Source: Bacteroidota bacterium (GTDB lineage: Bacteria > Bacteroidota > Bacteroidia > Flavobacteriales > Flavobacteriaceae). From it: a stretch of 64,000 nucleotides of DNA. The stretch lies in the NCBI GenBank assembly GCA_018267095.1, contig JAFDZC010000011.1, positions 62,001 through 126,000 of the forward strand, given 5' to 3'. The translations under genes and the position numbers were made by a program. Each line of letters begins with the position of its first letter. Positions within the stretch are counted from its first letter, which is position 1. Of this stretch, positions 44,048 to 53,109 are shown piece after piece. The notes below the pieces were generated by a model. That model worked only from the letters and a program-made list of their open reading frames with translations. It ran no database searches and was not told the DNA's origin.

Positions 44048-44195
44048 AATCAAAACAATTGGCAATTCAATGTCATATACGGAATTGCTATTATCTGGGT
44101 GTAAAAGTAATAATAAATTTTTATCAAAATCAGATTAAATGCATAAAATAATCGATAAAATGCATTATTTAACTTTTTTTGTAAGATAAATATTT

Positions 44196-44783
44196 CTAAA
44201 TATTGTGTTTTTTAAGGTAGTCATAGACCAAATCAACCGGTAATCCCATCACATTAGTATAAGTTCCGTTAATAGAGGCTACGCCAATATTGCCTATCCA
44301 ATCTTGAATACCATAACTGCCTGCCTTATCAAAAGGGGCAAATTTATCTAGATAGTATTTTATTTCTTCCGTTGATATAAGGTGCAAAGTTACTTCAGTT
44401 TTGGCAGTAATCATATCAAAAGTCGAAATTGTTTTAAAGCAAACCGCTGTATATACTATATGTGTTTTGCCAGAAAGTGATTTCAGCATCGCCACCGCAT
44501 CGTCATAATCTACTGGTTTTCCGAGCGCTTTACCTTCATGCCAAACAATGGTGTCACTGGTGATAAGCATTTCACGATTATTTAATTCACCGTCAAAGGC
44601 TGTACTTTTAAGTCGGGCTAAATATTCCGGAATGGCCACGCCGTGTAATTCTTCTGGATAAATTTCATCAACTTCTTTGAGGCGAATTTCAAAATCTATG
44701 TCTAAATCCCTCAAAAACTGTTGTCTTCTTGGCGAACCTGAAGCGAGAATAATCTTGTAATCTTTATATTTTTCTCTAAGCAT
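44196..44783 (-). CDS. maf: Maf family nucleoside triphosphate pyrophosphatase
   Basis: A 195-residue Maf/YhdE protein that hydrolyses non-canonical or methylated nucleoside triphosphates. The start KIILASGSPRRQQFLRDLDIDFE and ITSDTIVWHEGKALGKP are the two family motifs; SYGIQDWIGNIGVASINGTYTNVMGLPVDLVY is the C-terminal one. I chose the ATG at 44783, which restores normal length and overlaps the end of the UbiA gene by 8 bases. It is the last gene of the DUF2520 operon. Confidence 0.94.
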   Translation of the reverse strand: MLREKYKDYKIILASGSPRRQQFLRDLDIDFEIRLKEVDEIYPEELHGVAIPEYLARLKSTAFDGELNNREMLITSDTIVWHEGKALGKPVDYDDAVAMLKSLSGKTHIVYTAVCFKTISTFDMITAKTEVTLHLISTEEIKYYLDKFAPFDKAGSYGIQDWIGNIGVASINGTYTNVMGLPVDLVYDYLKKHNI

Positions 44784-45708
44784 GATGATGAATATTATAG
44801 GTAACCACAGCAATTGAAATAATGCCAAACAATAAAATAATCTTTAAAATACTGCTTAAATGCGCAAAATCTTTTTTCTTTTTGGCCGAGAAAATTTTGA
44901 TACTGAAATAGATCAAAGGCGCTACAACCGTGCATAAAGCATATCCGACTGAAATCCACAAATTATTCTCAATAAAATACTTATTGATGTAATAGAGCAA
45001 AATTCCAATAGGAACAAAACTCAAAACAAAAACAACTTGCGTAGTTCTTTTTACGCCCAAGGCAATAGGCAAAGTAGTCATGCCTTGATTGTAATCGCCA
45101 TTGACATCTTCGAGATCTTTGACAATTTCGCGCAAAAAATTCACCACAAAAGCAAACACCGCATAATCAATCATAATCGAAAACAAAACGCGCATTTGCG
45201 GTTGATTTTCAGAATTTGTCACCGGATACAATTCAAAAACACCAATAATTAAAACGCTTACCGAGAGTAAAGCTGCAATGATGATGTTGCCAATAAGTAA
45301 GTTCTGTTTCAAATTTGATGCATACAAATACAAAGTAGACGCAATCAAAATAAACAAAGTAGCAAAACTCGGTTTGTTGATCACATTGGATAAATAAAAT
45401 CCAAGCCCGACGCCCAAGGTTGTGCAGGCCACATATATATTATAGGCAGTGCTTTCAGCAAATGCCTGACCGATAAAAACCTTGTGCGGTTTGTTTTCGG
45501 CATCAGTCGATTGATCAAAAATATCGTTGATGACATAACCACCGGCGGCAATAAAAATCGTCGACAATACCAGCAAAACATATTGAAAATCACTCAAGGC
45601 CAACGGAACATCTTGCCAAATCAGAAAAGTATAACGAAACAAAAATTGCATCAGCGCAATCATCAGTAAATTGCGGTAGCGAATAAGTTTAAAAAAATCT
45701 AGGATCAT
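44776..45708 (-). CDS. UbiA-type prenyltransferase
   Basis: A 310-residue integral membrane enzyme with about eight to nine segments. The two Asp-rich, Mg-prenyl diphosphate motifs are seen: GGYVINDIFDQSTDAENKPHKVF and the later REIVKDLEDVNGDYNQGMTTLPIALG. It most resembles the geranylgeranylglycerol-phosphate geranylgeranyltransferase-like group common in Bacteroidetes. The acceptor is unknown. menA is separate in this window, so this is not the menaquinone enzyme. It lies in the DUF2520-kdsC-UbiA-maf run. Confidence 0.86.
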   Translation of the reverse strand: MILDFFKLIRYRNLLMIALMQFLFRYTFLIWQDVPLALSDFQYVLLVLSTIFIAAGGYVINDIFDQSTDAENKPHKVFIGQAFAESTAYNIYVACTTLGVGLGFYLSNVINKPSFATLFILIASTLYLYASNLKQNLLIGNIIIAALLSVSVLIIGVFELYPVTNSENQPQMRVLFSIMIDYAVFAFVVNFLREIVKDLEDVNGDYNQGMTTLPIALGVKRTTQVVFVLSFVPIGILLYYINKYFIENNLWISVGYALCTVVAPLIYFSIKIFSAKKKKDFAHLSSILKIILLFGIISIAVVTYNIHHHA

Positions 45709-45722
45709 TTATCGGAATAAAA

Positions 45723-46250
45723 TTAATCGTGTTGACCATTGTAATACGTATGCCATTTTCCTTGAACGCGCATCACTTGTTCAATCACTTCTCGCACAGC
45801 ACCACGCCCGCCATTTTTGTGAGAAATGTATTTTGAAATGGCTTTAATTTCTGGGCTTGCATCTTGCGGACAAGTGGGCAAACCTACTAATTGCATCACG
45901 TGATAATCCGGAATATCATCGCCCATATACAAAACTTGTTCGGGTTTGATTTGATACAACTCGATGTATTCTTTAAAAGTTTCAACTTTATCCGGCGAGG
46001 CCAAATGGATGTCGGTAATGCCTAAATTTCTCAGGCGAATGCGCACGCCTTCATTGTTTCCGCCCGAGATGATACAGACATTATAGCCGCTTTCAAGTGC
46101 CGCTTTCATCGCAAAGCCATCGCGGATGTTCATGATGCGGAGCATTTCACCGGTTGGGCTAACGTGCACTGAACCATCAGTCAACACGCCATCTACGTCC
46201 AAAATAAAGGTCGTAATTTGATTCATAATTTCTTTGTAGCTTTTACTCAT
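45723..46250 (-). CDS. KdsC-like HAD phosphatase
   Basis: A 175-residue C0-type HAD phosphatase without a cap domain: TFILDVDGVLTDGSVHVSPTGEMLRIMNIRDGFAMKAALESGY matches the 3-deoxy-D-manno-octulosonate 8-phosphate (KDO-8-P) phosphatase family that works on lipopolysaccharide KDO, and MGDDIPDYHVMQLVGLPTCPQDA completes motif IV. KdsC activity is likely but the family also includes other tetrameric phosphatases. It overlaps the DUF2520 gene by 8 bases and lies 14 bases before the UbiA gene. Confidence 0.87.
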   Translation of the reverse strand: MSKSYKEIMNQITTFILDVDGVLTDGSVHVSPTGEMLRIMNIRDGFAMKAALESGYNVCIISGGNNEGVRIRLRNLGITDIHLASPDKVETFKEYIELYQIKPEQVLYMGDDIPDYHVMQLVGLPTCPQDASPEIKAISKYISHKNGGRGAVREVIEQVMRVQGKWHTYYNGQHD

Positions 46251-46992
46251 ATTTTTGAATGGATTGGGTCAGTAAAGCGTAAATATTTTTTTGTTCTTGT
46301 TCTGTAAGCATGGCCAAATGCGCTTCGATGGTTTGATGATCTCGACGAATCGCCGGTCCGGTTTGCGCTTCTTTGGGCGATAAAACTTCAATCTTTGCGG
46401 CAGTTTCTGCAATCAAAGGTTTTAATAAATCAAATGGCATTTGGTGTTTACGGCAAATTTCTTCACCTAAAACATACATATGATTGACAAAATTGCACAC
46501 AAAAACAGCCGCTACATGTAAGGCTTTGCGCTGTTGTGAGTTGATGTAATAAATATGTTCCGATATACTTTTGGCCACCATTTCTAATAACTGACCATCA
46601 TCAGGAAGAGCTGTTTCAATGGCAATCGGCACTTTTTTAAAATCAACCGTTTTGTTTTTCGAAAAGGTTTGCAACGGATAAAACACTGCGCTTCTGGCTT
46701 GTGACAAAACCTCTAAAGCCATGCTTCCGGAAGTATGCGCGACTATACAATTTTTAAGTTTAATTTGTTGGCTTACAGTATTTATAGCATGGTCACTTAC
46801 GGCGATGATACACAAATCAATGGGTTGTAAATCGGCTATGTTGGTAATGATTTTAGAAGTATCAATCACATCTTGCAAAGCCAGTGGTTGTCTTGCCACT
46901 ACTTGAACCAGTTCAATACCTTCAGCTTTTTGAAAGGCCCGAATCAGATGATGCGCCACATTACCAGAACCGATAATTCCAATTTTTATCAT
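46243..46992 (-). CDS. Rossmann-fold DUF2520 protein
   Basis: A 249-residue protein with a dinucleotide-binding start KIGIIGSGNVAHHLIRAFQ and a C-terminal DUF2520 helical region (FVCNFVNHMYVLGEEICRKHQMPFDLLKPLIAETAAKI). It resembles the ProC/NADP oxidoreductase layout (F420-like Rossmann then helical dimer domain), but the substrate is unknown. It is the first gene of a four-gene minus-strand operon with the KdsC-like, UbiA and maf genes, an arrangement I recall from other flavobacteria. A weak TAATTTTG -7 box sits at 46997-47004. Confidence 0.87.
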   Translation of the reverse strand: MIKIGIIGSGNVAHHLIRAFQKAEGIELVQVVARQPLALQDVIDTSKIITNIADLQPIDLCIIAVSDHAINTVSQQIKLKNCIVAHTSGSMALEVLSQARSAVFYPLQTFSKNKTVDFKKVPIAIETALPDDGQLLEMVAKSISEHIYYINSQQRKALHVAAVFVCNFVNHMYVLGEEICRKHQMPFDLLKPLIAETAAKIEVLSPKEAQTGPAIRRDHQTIEAHLAMLTEQEQKNIYALLTQSIQKYE

Positions 46993-47118
46993 GCCGCAAA
47001 ATTATTGAAAAACTGCGGATAAAACCACGATTGACTGATTTTAAAATCGTGAAAAATTTGGCGGATAATTAACAATTAAAACCAAACGAAAAGCCATCAT
47101 CCAATGAACATTTTTATC

Positions 47119-47126
47119 TACTTTTG
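47119..47126 (+). promoter_or_regulatory. Possible -7 box for ccsBA
   Basis: TACTTTTG fits TAnnTTTG and lies 26 bases before the ATG at 47153. No TTG at the right distance. Confidence 0.4.
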
Positions 47127-47152
47127 CGTGTCGTTTCACTAATCCTATTTTG

Positions 47153-50100
47153 ATGGAAAAAAAGATACTTTCCTTCTTGTTTTCAACCCGACTCATGGCG
47201 TTTTTATTCATAGCTTATGCTGTTGCCATGGCCACCGGAACCTTTATCGAAAGCACCTACAACACTGATACTGCGCGCATACTGATTTATAACACCAAAT
47301 GGTTTGAAGCGATTCATTTGTTCTTCTTGATTAATTTCATCGGAAACATCCCACGTTATCGACTGCTGCGCAAAGAAAAATGGGCGACTTTATTACTGCA
47401 TTTGTCCTTCATTTTCATCATCATTGGAGCGGCTATCACGCGTTATATCAGTTATGAAGGCATGATGCCAATTCGCGAACAAGCCACCGAAAATAAGGTT
47501 TATTCTGACCGAACGTTCCTCACACTTTTTGTGGATGGCGATTACAAAGGAAGCATGAAACGCCGCATTTTTGAAAAACCATTACTGCTTTCGCCGGTAA
47601 CTAATAACGATTTTGACATCCAAGGTGATTTTGCAGATATTCCGTTTAAAGTAAGCTACAAAAATTACTTGATGGGCGCCACCGAAACCATTCGTGAAGA
47701 CGCCAAAGGAACTTTGTATATGAAAATGGTGGAGTCCGGTGATGGTTCGCGGCACGAGCATTTTCTCAAAGAAGGCGAGGTTCAGAACATCCACAATATG
47801 TTGTTCTCGCTCAATAAATTTGTTCAAGGCGCCATCAACATCAACACCACCGGAAATGTATACACCATTCAAGCGCCTTTTGATGGTCAATACATGCGCA
47901 TGGCAGACAGAGCACAAGGGCAATTGGTCAAAAATGCCACACAACCTTTAATGTTGCGCTCCTTATACCGAGTGGGCGGAACGCAGTTTGTGTTTCCGGA
48001 ATCTGCCAAAAAAGGATTCAAAACATTCGTGGCCAAAAATGATTTTAAATCAAAAAAACACGAAGACGCACTCATTGTTACCGTTGCATCACAAGGGCAA
48101 ACCAAAGAAATTACTTTGCTCGGAACCAAAGGCAGCGCCGGAGCTCCGGAAATGTTTAAAATTGGTCAACTCGATTTTACCTTAAGTTTTGGTAGTAAAG
48201 TCTACGAATTGCCGTTTCAAATTAAACTCAATGATTTCATCGCTCAAAAATATCCAGGCACCGATAAAAGTTATGCCGCTTTTGAAAGCAAAGTAACCGT
48301 TATTGACGGCAACCAAAAACAAGATGCGCGCATTTTTATGAACCACATTTTGGATTACAAAGGATATCGCTTTTTTCAATCGTCTTTTGATCCGGATGAG
48401 CAAGGAACGGTACTTTCGGTCAACCACGATTATTGGGGCACGATGATAACCTACATGGGATATTTCTTGTTGTTCTTCTCGCTTATGGCCATCATGTTCA
48501 CCAAACATTCACGTTTTGCAGAAGTCAAACGCAAACTGGAAGTGGTCAAGCAGAAAAAATCACAATTGCTTTCGGTGGTATTTCTATTTTTGAGCTTACA
48601 GTTGTTTTCACAAAGCCATGTACATCAGCAAGCGCCCAAATTACAACAGATAGATTCACTGATTAATCGCTATAAAACCTCTGAAGAACACGCCGCTAAA
48701 TTCGGAAGATTAATCGTGCAAGACGAAGGTGGGCGTATGAAACCCATCAATACGTTTTCATCAGAATTGTTGCGCAAAGTCAGCAAAAGCGATACTTATA
48801 AAGAACTCAACTCTGACCAAGTGTTTTTGTCGATGACACAGTTTCCGCGGTTGTGGTTTGAAGTTCCGCTTATTTACCTCAAATCAGGAAATGACAGTAT
48901 TCGCAAAATCATCGGTGTTGATGCAAAACAAAAATATGCGCCGTTTATTAAATTCTTTGACAACGACGGAAACTACAAGCTTTCGCCTTATTTAGAAGAA
49001 GCCTATAAAGCGGCTGTTCCCGATCAATTTCAGAAAGATTTTATCGAGACCGATCGCAAAGTCAACTTGCTCAATTCGGCGCTCAGCGGAAGCATTTTGC
49101 GCATTTATCCGATTCCGAATGACAAAAACAACAAATGGGTTTCTTATCTAGAACTCGACAAAGCCAACATTCACGGGATTGATTCTACTTTTGCCAAAAA
49201 TATTTTGCCATTATACATGCAGGCTCTAGACAGCGCTGAAATCAAAGGCAAATATGTCAATGCTAATTTCTTTTTGCAAAGCATCGAGAATTATCAGAAA
49301 AAGTTTGGCGCCGCGGTGCGTCCGAGCGAGGATAAAATCGACTCTGAAATCACCTATAACAAGTACGATATCTTCAAAAAACTCTACTATTTATATATGC
49401 TCACCGGTGTATTGATGTTGTTGGTGACGATTTTGAACATCTTTTTTGAAAAGAAATTTTTGCGCTACGCCATCAATGCCTTCCATATTTTAATTGGTTT
49501 GTTGTTTTTGTTGCATACCGCCGGGTTAGCTGCGCGTTGGTATATTTCAGGCCATGCGCCTTGGAGCGATGCTTATGAAAGCATGATTTATGTGGCTTGG
49601 GCAACGATGTTCTTTACGTTGGCTTTTGACATCAAATCCAAATTGACGGTGGCTTCGGGAACTTTTGTGGCTTCCATGATATTGATGATTGCGCATTGGA
49701 ACTGGATGGATCCGTCCATTGCCAACTTACAGCCGGTGCTCAATTCTTATTGGCTCATGATTCACGTGGCGGTGATTGTGGCCAGTTACGGACCGTTTAC
49801 CCTTGGAATGATACTCGGGGTTGTGTCGTTGTTGCTCATGATTTTCACCAATGAAAAGAACAAAGCCAAAATGGAGCTCAACATCCAAGAAATAACCTAT
49901 ATCAATGAAATGGCGCTCACCATCGGACTCATCATGCTCACCATCGGAAACTTCTTGGGCGGACAATGGGCCAATGAGAGTTGGGGACGCTATTGGGGTT
50001 GGGACCCGAAAGAAACCTGGGCGCTCATCAGTATTATGATTTATGCCTTTGTGATTCATGCGCGATTTGTGCCGAGTTTGCGCGGTCGTTGGGTTTTTAA

Positions 50101-50293
50101 CCTGATGAGTGTGGTAGCTTTTTATTCGATTTTGATGACCTATTTTGGGGTGAATTTTTACCTTACCGGGATGCATTCGTACGCCAGCGGTGATAAAGTG
50201 GTTACGCCTTCATTTGTGTATTATTCTGTGGCTTGCGTGGCTGTTTTGGGATTTGTTTCATATATCTTTTATCGTAAATACTACAAAAAATAA
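47153..50293 (+). CDS. ccsBA: Fused cytochrome c biogenesis protein CcsBA
   Basis: A 1046-residue System II heme-handling protein for maturing c-type cytochromes in the periplasm. The N-terminal ResB/CcsB-like half has several membrane segments (about residues 10-30, 55-75, 85-105, 430-450) and a large periplasmic loop. The C-terminal CcsA half has the heme-binding WGRYWGWDPKETWALI motif (WWD family) and about eight membrane segments. Fusion of the two subunits is typical of Bacteroidetes and epsilon-proteobacteria. The ATG at 47153 is used rather than the preceding TTG. The methyltransferase gene begins directly after its stop. Confidence 0.93.
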   Translation: MEKKILSFLFSTRLMAFLFIAYAVAMATGTFIESTYNTDTARILIYNTKWFEAIHLFFLINFIGNIPRYRLLRKEKWATLLLHLSFIFIIIGAAITRYISYEGMMPIREQATENKVYSDRTFLTLFVDGDYKGSMKRRIFEKPLLLSPVTNNDFDIQGDFADIPFKVSYKNYLMGATETIREDAKGTLYMKMVESGDGSRHEHFLKEGEVQNIHNMLFSLNKFVQGAININTTGNVYTIQAPFDGQYMRMADRAQGQLVKNATQPLMLRSLYRVGGTQFVFPESAKKGFKTFVAKNDFKSKKHEDALIVTVASQGQTKEITLLGTKGSAGAPEMFKIGQLDFTLSFGSKVYELPFQIKLNDFIAQKYPGTDKSYAAFESKVTVIDGNQKQDARIFMNHILDYKGYRFFQSSFDPDEQGTVLSVNHDYWGTMITYMGYFLLFFSLMAIMFTKHSRFAEVKRKLEVVKQKKSQLLSVVFLFLSLQLFSQSHVHQQAPKLQQIDSLINRYKTSEEHAAKFGRLIVQDEGGRMKPINTFSSELLRKVSKSDTYKELNSDQVFLSMTQFPRLWFEVPLIYLKSGNDSIRKIIGVDAKQKYAPFIKFFDNDGNYKLSPYLEEAYKAAVPDQFQKDFIETDRKVNLLNSALSGSILRIYPIPNDKNNKWVSYLELDKANIHGIDSTFAKNILPLYMQALDSAEIKGKYVNANFFLQSIENYQKKFGAAVRPSEDKIDSEITYNKYDIFKKLYYLYMLTGVLMLLVTILNIFFEKKFLRYAINAFHILIGLLFLLHTAGLAARWYISGHAPWSDAYESMIYVAWATMFFTLAFDIKSKLTVASGTFVASMILMIAHWNWMDPSIANLQPVLNSYWLMIHVAVIVASYGPFTLGMILGVVSLLLMIFTNEKNKAKMELNIQEITYINEMALTIGLIMLTIGNFLGGQWANESWGRYWGWDPKETWALISIMIYAFVIHARFVPSLRGRWVFNLMSVVAFYSILMTYFGVNFYLTGMHSYASGDKVVTPSFVYYSVACVAVLGFVSYIFYRKYYKK

Positions 50294-50917
50294 ATGAGCG
50301 ACCTCTGGACCCAGCGTTGGGATGAACGATACAAAGCTGAGGAATTTGCCTATGGCGAAAATCCGAATGAATTTCTCAGAGAACAATTAGACTTATTAGC
50401 TCCGGGTAAAATTTTATTTCCGGCGGAAGGCGAAGGTCGAAATGCCGTTTATGCCGCCCGAAATGGTTGGAAAACTTCAGCTTTTGACATCAGTAGTGAA
50501 GGTCAAAAAAAAGCATTTGCGTTGGCGGACAAAAACAAAGTAACTATTGATTATCGCGTGGGTTTGCTCGAAACGCTCGGTTATCAATCTGAAGAATTTG
50601 ACGCAATGGCTTTGATTTATGCGCATTTTCCGGCTGAAATTAAATCGCAATTGCATCGTTTGCTCCATCAATACATCCGCAAAGACGGTTATGTCATTTT
50701 TGAAGCCTTCAGCAAAAAACATCTCGATTATATCGCGCGCAACGAAAAAGTAGGCGGCCCGAGAGATTTAGCTTCGTTGTTTTCAATCGAAGAAATTCAA
50801 GAAGATTTTTCTGATTATGAAGTGATTTTGCTTGAAGAAAAAGAAATTGAGCTCAGCGAAGGTTTGTATCACAACGGATTGGGCAGTGTGATTCGATTTG
50901 TTGGGCGCAAAAAATAA
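50294..50917 (+). CDS. SAM-dependent methyltransferase
   Basis: A 207-residue class I methyltransferase with a TehB/TPMT-like start ([24 protein letters not shown]) and the SAM motif region [20 protein letters not shown] followed by [21 protein letters not shown]. The pattern is typical of thiopurine/tellurite-type methyltransferases with unknown natural substrate. It begins with no gap after ccsBA, so it is cotranscribed with it, but a functional tie to cytochrome maturation is not established. Confidence 0.87.
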   Translation: MSDLWTQRWDERYKAEEFAYGENPNEFLREQLDLLAPGKILFPAEGEGRNAVYAARNGWKTSAFDISSEGQKKAFALADKNKVTIDYRVGLLETLGYQSEEFDAMALIYAHFPAEIKSQLHRLLHQYIRKDGYVIFEAFSKKHLDYIARNEKVGGPRDLASLFSIEEIQEDFSDYEVILLEEKEIELSEGLYHNGLGSVIRFVGRKK

Positions 50918-50948
50918 CCGCCCATTTCTGAGCGGTTCTTAGTTATTT
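50916..50948. terminator. Bidirectional terminator
   Basis: AACCGC (50916-50921) pairs with GCGGTT (50932-50937); outer AAAATAAC and GTTATTTT can pair as a second tier. It lies between the methyltransferase and the convergent anti-sigma gene. Confidence 0.7.
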
Positions 50949-50957
50949 TTGTTTGAT

Positions 50958-51743
50958 TTACACTTTCCCGAGCGTGTACAATTGCTCTAAAGTTGGGCTT
51001 TTGCTTCCGCCGGCCGGTTCTAAAGTGATTCCAAAAGCTTCGGCACCTGAGGCTTTGTCTACAGCAAAAAGTTTAGGTCCATCACCTTTAAAATCTGCCA
51101 ACAAACCAATACTCGTTGGTGTAAGCGGATTGAGTTTGAGCGCCCAAACCTGATAGACTTTTCCTTCAGGCGGTTCCGGTAATCCTGAGGCATCTACATA
51201 AACCGTTTGTGTGTTTTTATTGTAAAAAACCCGAGCCGATGCTTGTGGTGCTGCGGCTTGTCCGGCCAAGGAAATTACGGTATTATTCTTATCAAGAATG
51301 ACCGTGAGTTTGTCTTCAGCCTGTTGGTATTTGATTTCGCTGTTGACCAAACTTTCTTCGAGTTTTATTTTCTCGTTCTGAATCGTAGCTACTTCCAATT
51401 GTGTTTGGTTCAAGCGCATGAATTCATATCCTGTAGCCAGTAAAAGAACCGCAGCGGCCGCCCAACCCCAATATTTGTTTGTGTTTGAAGTTGGTGCTAT
51501 TGAGACGGTTTTTCCGTGTTTCAATGCGAGTTTCTCTTGTATAGCTTCAAAATTTCTGAGGGATAAAACAGGTGAGAAGCTCGATGATAAATCGATGATG
51601 GCTTTTTCGATTTCAATAATTTCTTGGTTTACTTCGGCGTTATCAAGGGCCAATTGTGCGATGGTTTGGTTTTCAGATTCGCTGAGCAAACCATATACAT
51701 AAAGTTCTAAAATTCCTGAACTGATATATTCTGATGATGTCAT
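50958..51743 (-). CDS. Anti-sigma factor, RskA-like
   Basis: A 261-residue membrane anti-sigma factor. The cytoplasmic start (SSEYISSGILELYVYGLLSESENQTIAQLALDNAEVNQEI) is an anti-sigma binding domain. One membrane segment (YWGWAAAAVLLLATGYEFM, about residues 90-108) precedes a coiled-coil stretch and a periplasmic C-terminal RskA domain (TQTVYVDASGLPEPPEGKVYQVWALKLNPLTPTSIGLL). The start overlaps the ECF sigma gene stop (ATGA), so it is the regulator of that sigma factor. The releasing signal is unknown. Confidence 0.9.
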   Translation of the reverse strand: MTSSEYISSGILELYVYGLLSESENQTIAQLALDNAEVNQEIIEIEKAIIDLSSSFSPVLSLRNFEAIQEKLALKHGKTVSIAPTSNTNKYWGWAAAAVLLLATGYEFMRLNQTQLEVATIQNEKIKLEESLVNSEIKYQQAEDKLTVILDKNNTVISLAGQAAAPQASARVFYNKNTQTVYVDASGLPEPPEGKVYQVWALKLNPLTPTSIGLLADFKGDGPKLFAVDKASGAEAFGITLEPAGGSKSPTLEQLYTLGKV

Positions 51744-52276
51744 GGGGCAATTTTTAAATAGTTTCTCAAATCATTGATACAACTTCTGTTTTGCGTTTTT
51801 ACAGTTCCCAACGGAAGTTCTAGTTCGTCAGCTGCTTCTTGTTGGGTATAACCTTTAAAGAATAGCAATTCAATGAGCGCAATACATTTCGGTTTTAGTT
51901 TTTTGACAAATTCCTGAATTCCGATTGTATCAATTTTGTGATTTGTTCTGCTATTGTCGTCAAGCAGATGTACGAAATTATCAGCCGACAGGTTTTTTTG
52001 ACTGTTTTTATGGCCTTTAGATCTTAGTTTGTCAATGGCTGAATTTCTGGCGATGTTCAGCATCCAAGTATAAAAACGGCCTTTGGATTCACTATACGAA
52101 TCAATGTTCTTCCATACTTTGACAAATACTTCTTGCAAAACATCTTCTGCCTCTTCTTTGTCTTTGATTAAATTGCTGATTACGGCAAACAAACTTTTCG
52201 AATACATATCGTACAGCAATGTAAAGCCACGGCTTTCTTGTGCCCTTATCAAAGGTAATAAGTCATCTTGTGTCAT
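51740..52276 (-). CDS. ECF RNA polymerase sigma factor
   Basis: A 178-residue extracytoplasmic-function sigma factor of the SigK-like group. Region 2 is seen in LFAVISNLIKDKEEAEDVLQEVFVKVWKNIDSY and WMLNIARNSAIDKLRSKGHKNSQ, and region 4 in KPKCIALIELLFFKGYTQQEAADELELPLGTVKTQNRSCINDLRNYL. It is encoded with its membrane anti-sigma factor in one transcript. The target promoters in the window cannot be told from sequence. Confidence 0.93.
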   Translation of the reverse strand: MTQDDLLPLIRAQESRGFTLLYDMYSKSLFAVISNLIKDKEEAEDVLQEVFVKVWKNIDSYSESKGRFYTWMLNIARNSAIDKLRSKGHKNSQKNLSADNFVHLLDDNSRTNHKIDTIGIQEFVKKLKPKCIALIELLFFKGYTQQEAADELELPLGTVKTQNRSCINDLRNYLKIAP

Positions 52277-52425
52277 AACGGATTGGATTGGTTTCTACAA
52301 ATCTAAAAACAAATATCAAATCACAGACGCTAAAAGACGATTTAAAACCAAAGCATTTTCTTTTTCGTAATTGAATACAGGAAAAATTGCTAGGCAGTTT
52401 TGTTGTTTGTTTTAATTGTGTTGGT

Positions 52426-52467
52426 AGAAAGCCCGTAGAATTAGATTTGCGGGCTTTCTTATTTTTG
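52426..52467 (+). terminator. Orphan terminator upstream of glutathione peroxidase
   Basis: AGAAAGCCCG and CGGGCTTTCT are perfect 10-base complements around a 14-base loop, followed by TATTTTTG. The tail fits termination on the plus strand, but no protein gene on that strand ends upstream; the region 52277-52425 holds no readable gene. It may end a small RNA. Confidence 0.6.
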
Positions 52468-52533
52468 ATAACTTTATGATTCGTTTTTATTTGCTTTCTG
52501 ACAGAATAGATAATTTAGCCTAAAATAATTCTT

Positions 52534-53109
52534 ATGAAAACAACTTTGAGTTTACTGTTCTGCCTGATGTTGACAACGAATTTTTGGGCGCAGAAAAAAA
52601 ATCCAACTTCCAAAAAAGCAACTATGGAATCACAAACCATTTACTCGTTTAAAGTAAACGATTTATCCGGTAAAACCTTTGATTTTTCATCGCTCAAAGG
52701 CAAAAAAATCATGGTAGTCAACACGGCTTCAAAATGCGGGCTAACTCCTCAGTATAAAGATTTAGAAGCTTTATACAAAAAATACAAAAGCCAAGGCCTG
52801 GTGATTGTGGGTTTTCCTGCAAACAATTTTGCATCTCAAGAACCGGGCACCAATGCCGAAATCAGTCAGTTTTGTGAACTCAATTACGGGGTAACTTTTC
52901 CGATGATGTCAAAAATCTCTGTAAAAGGAAGCGATATGCATCCGATTTATCAGTTTCTCACTCAAAAAGCCAAAAATGGTTATAAAGATTCGGAAGTTGA
53001 GTGGAATTTTCAAAAATACCTCATCGATGAAAAAGGCCATTTGGTCAAAGTAGTTGCACCGCAAACGCTGCCAACCGATGCTGAAATCCTCAATTGGATT
53101 AAATCATAA
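52534..53109 (+). CDS. Exported glutathione peroxidase
   Basis: A 191-residue thiol peroxidase with a signal peptide (MKTTLSLLFCLMLTTNFWAQ). The active-site Cys is in VVNTASKCGLTPQYKDLEALY; the conserved GFPANNFASQEPGTNAEISQFC, NYGVTFPMMSKISVKG and VEWNFQKYLIDEKGHLV follow. It is the Cys (not selenocysteine) type, which mostly uses thioredoxin as reductant. Being exported, it would defend the periplasm. Its stop directly abuts that of the convergent acetyltransferase. Confidence 0.92.
   Translation: MKTTLSLLFCLMLTTNFWAQKKNPTSKKATMESQTIYSFKVNDLSGKTFDFSSLKGKKIMVVNTASKCGLTPQYKDLEALYKKYKSQGLVIVGFPANNFASQEPGTNAEISQFCELNYGVTFPMMSKISVKGSDMHPIYQFLTQKAKNGYKDSEVEWNFQKYLIDEKGHLVKVVAPQTLPTDAEILNWIKS

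Noticed and set aside
44776-45708. UbiA gene as menA
   Set aside because: A better menA with typical motifs lies at 62464-63393 among the men genes.
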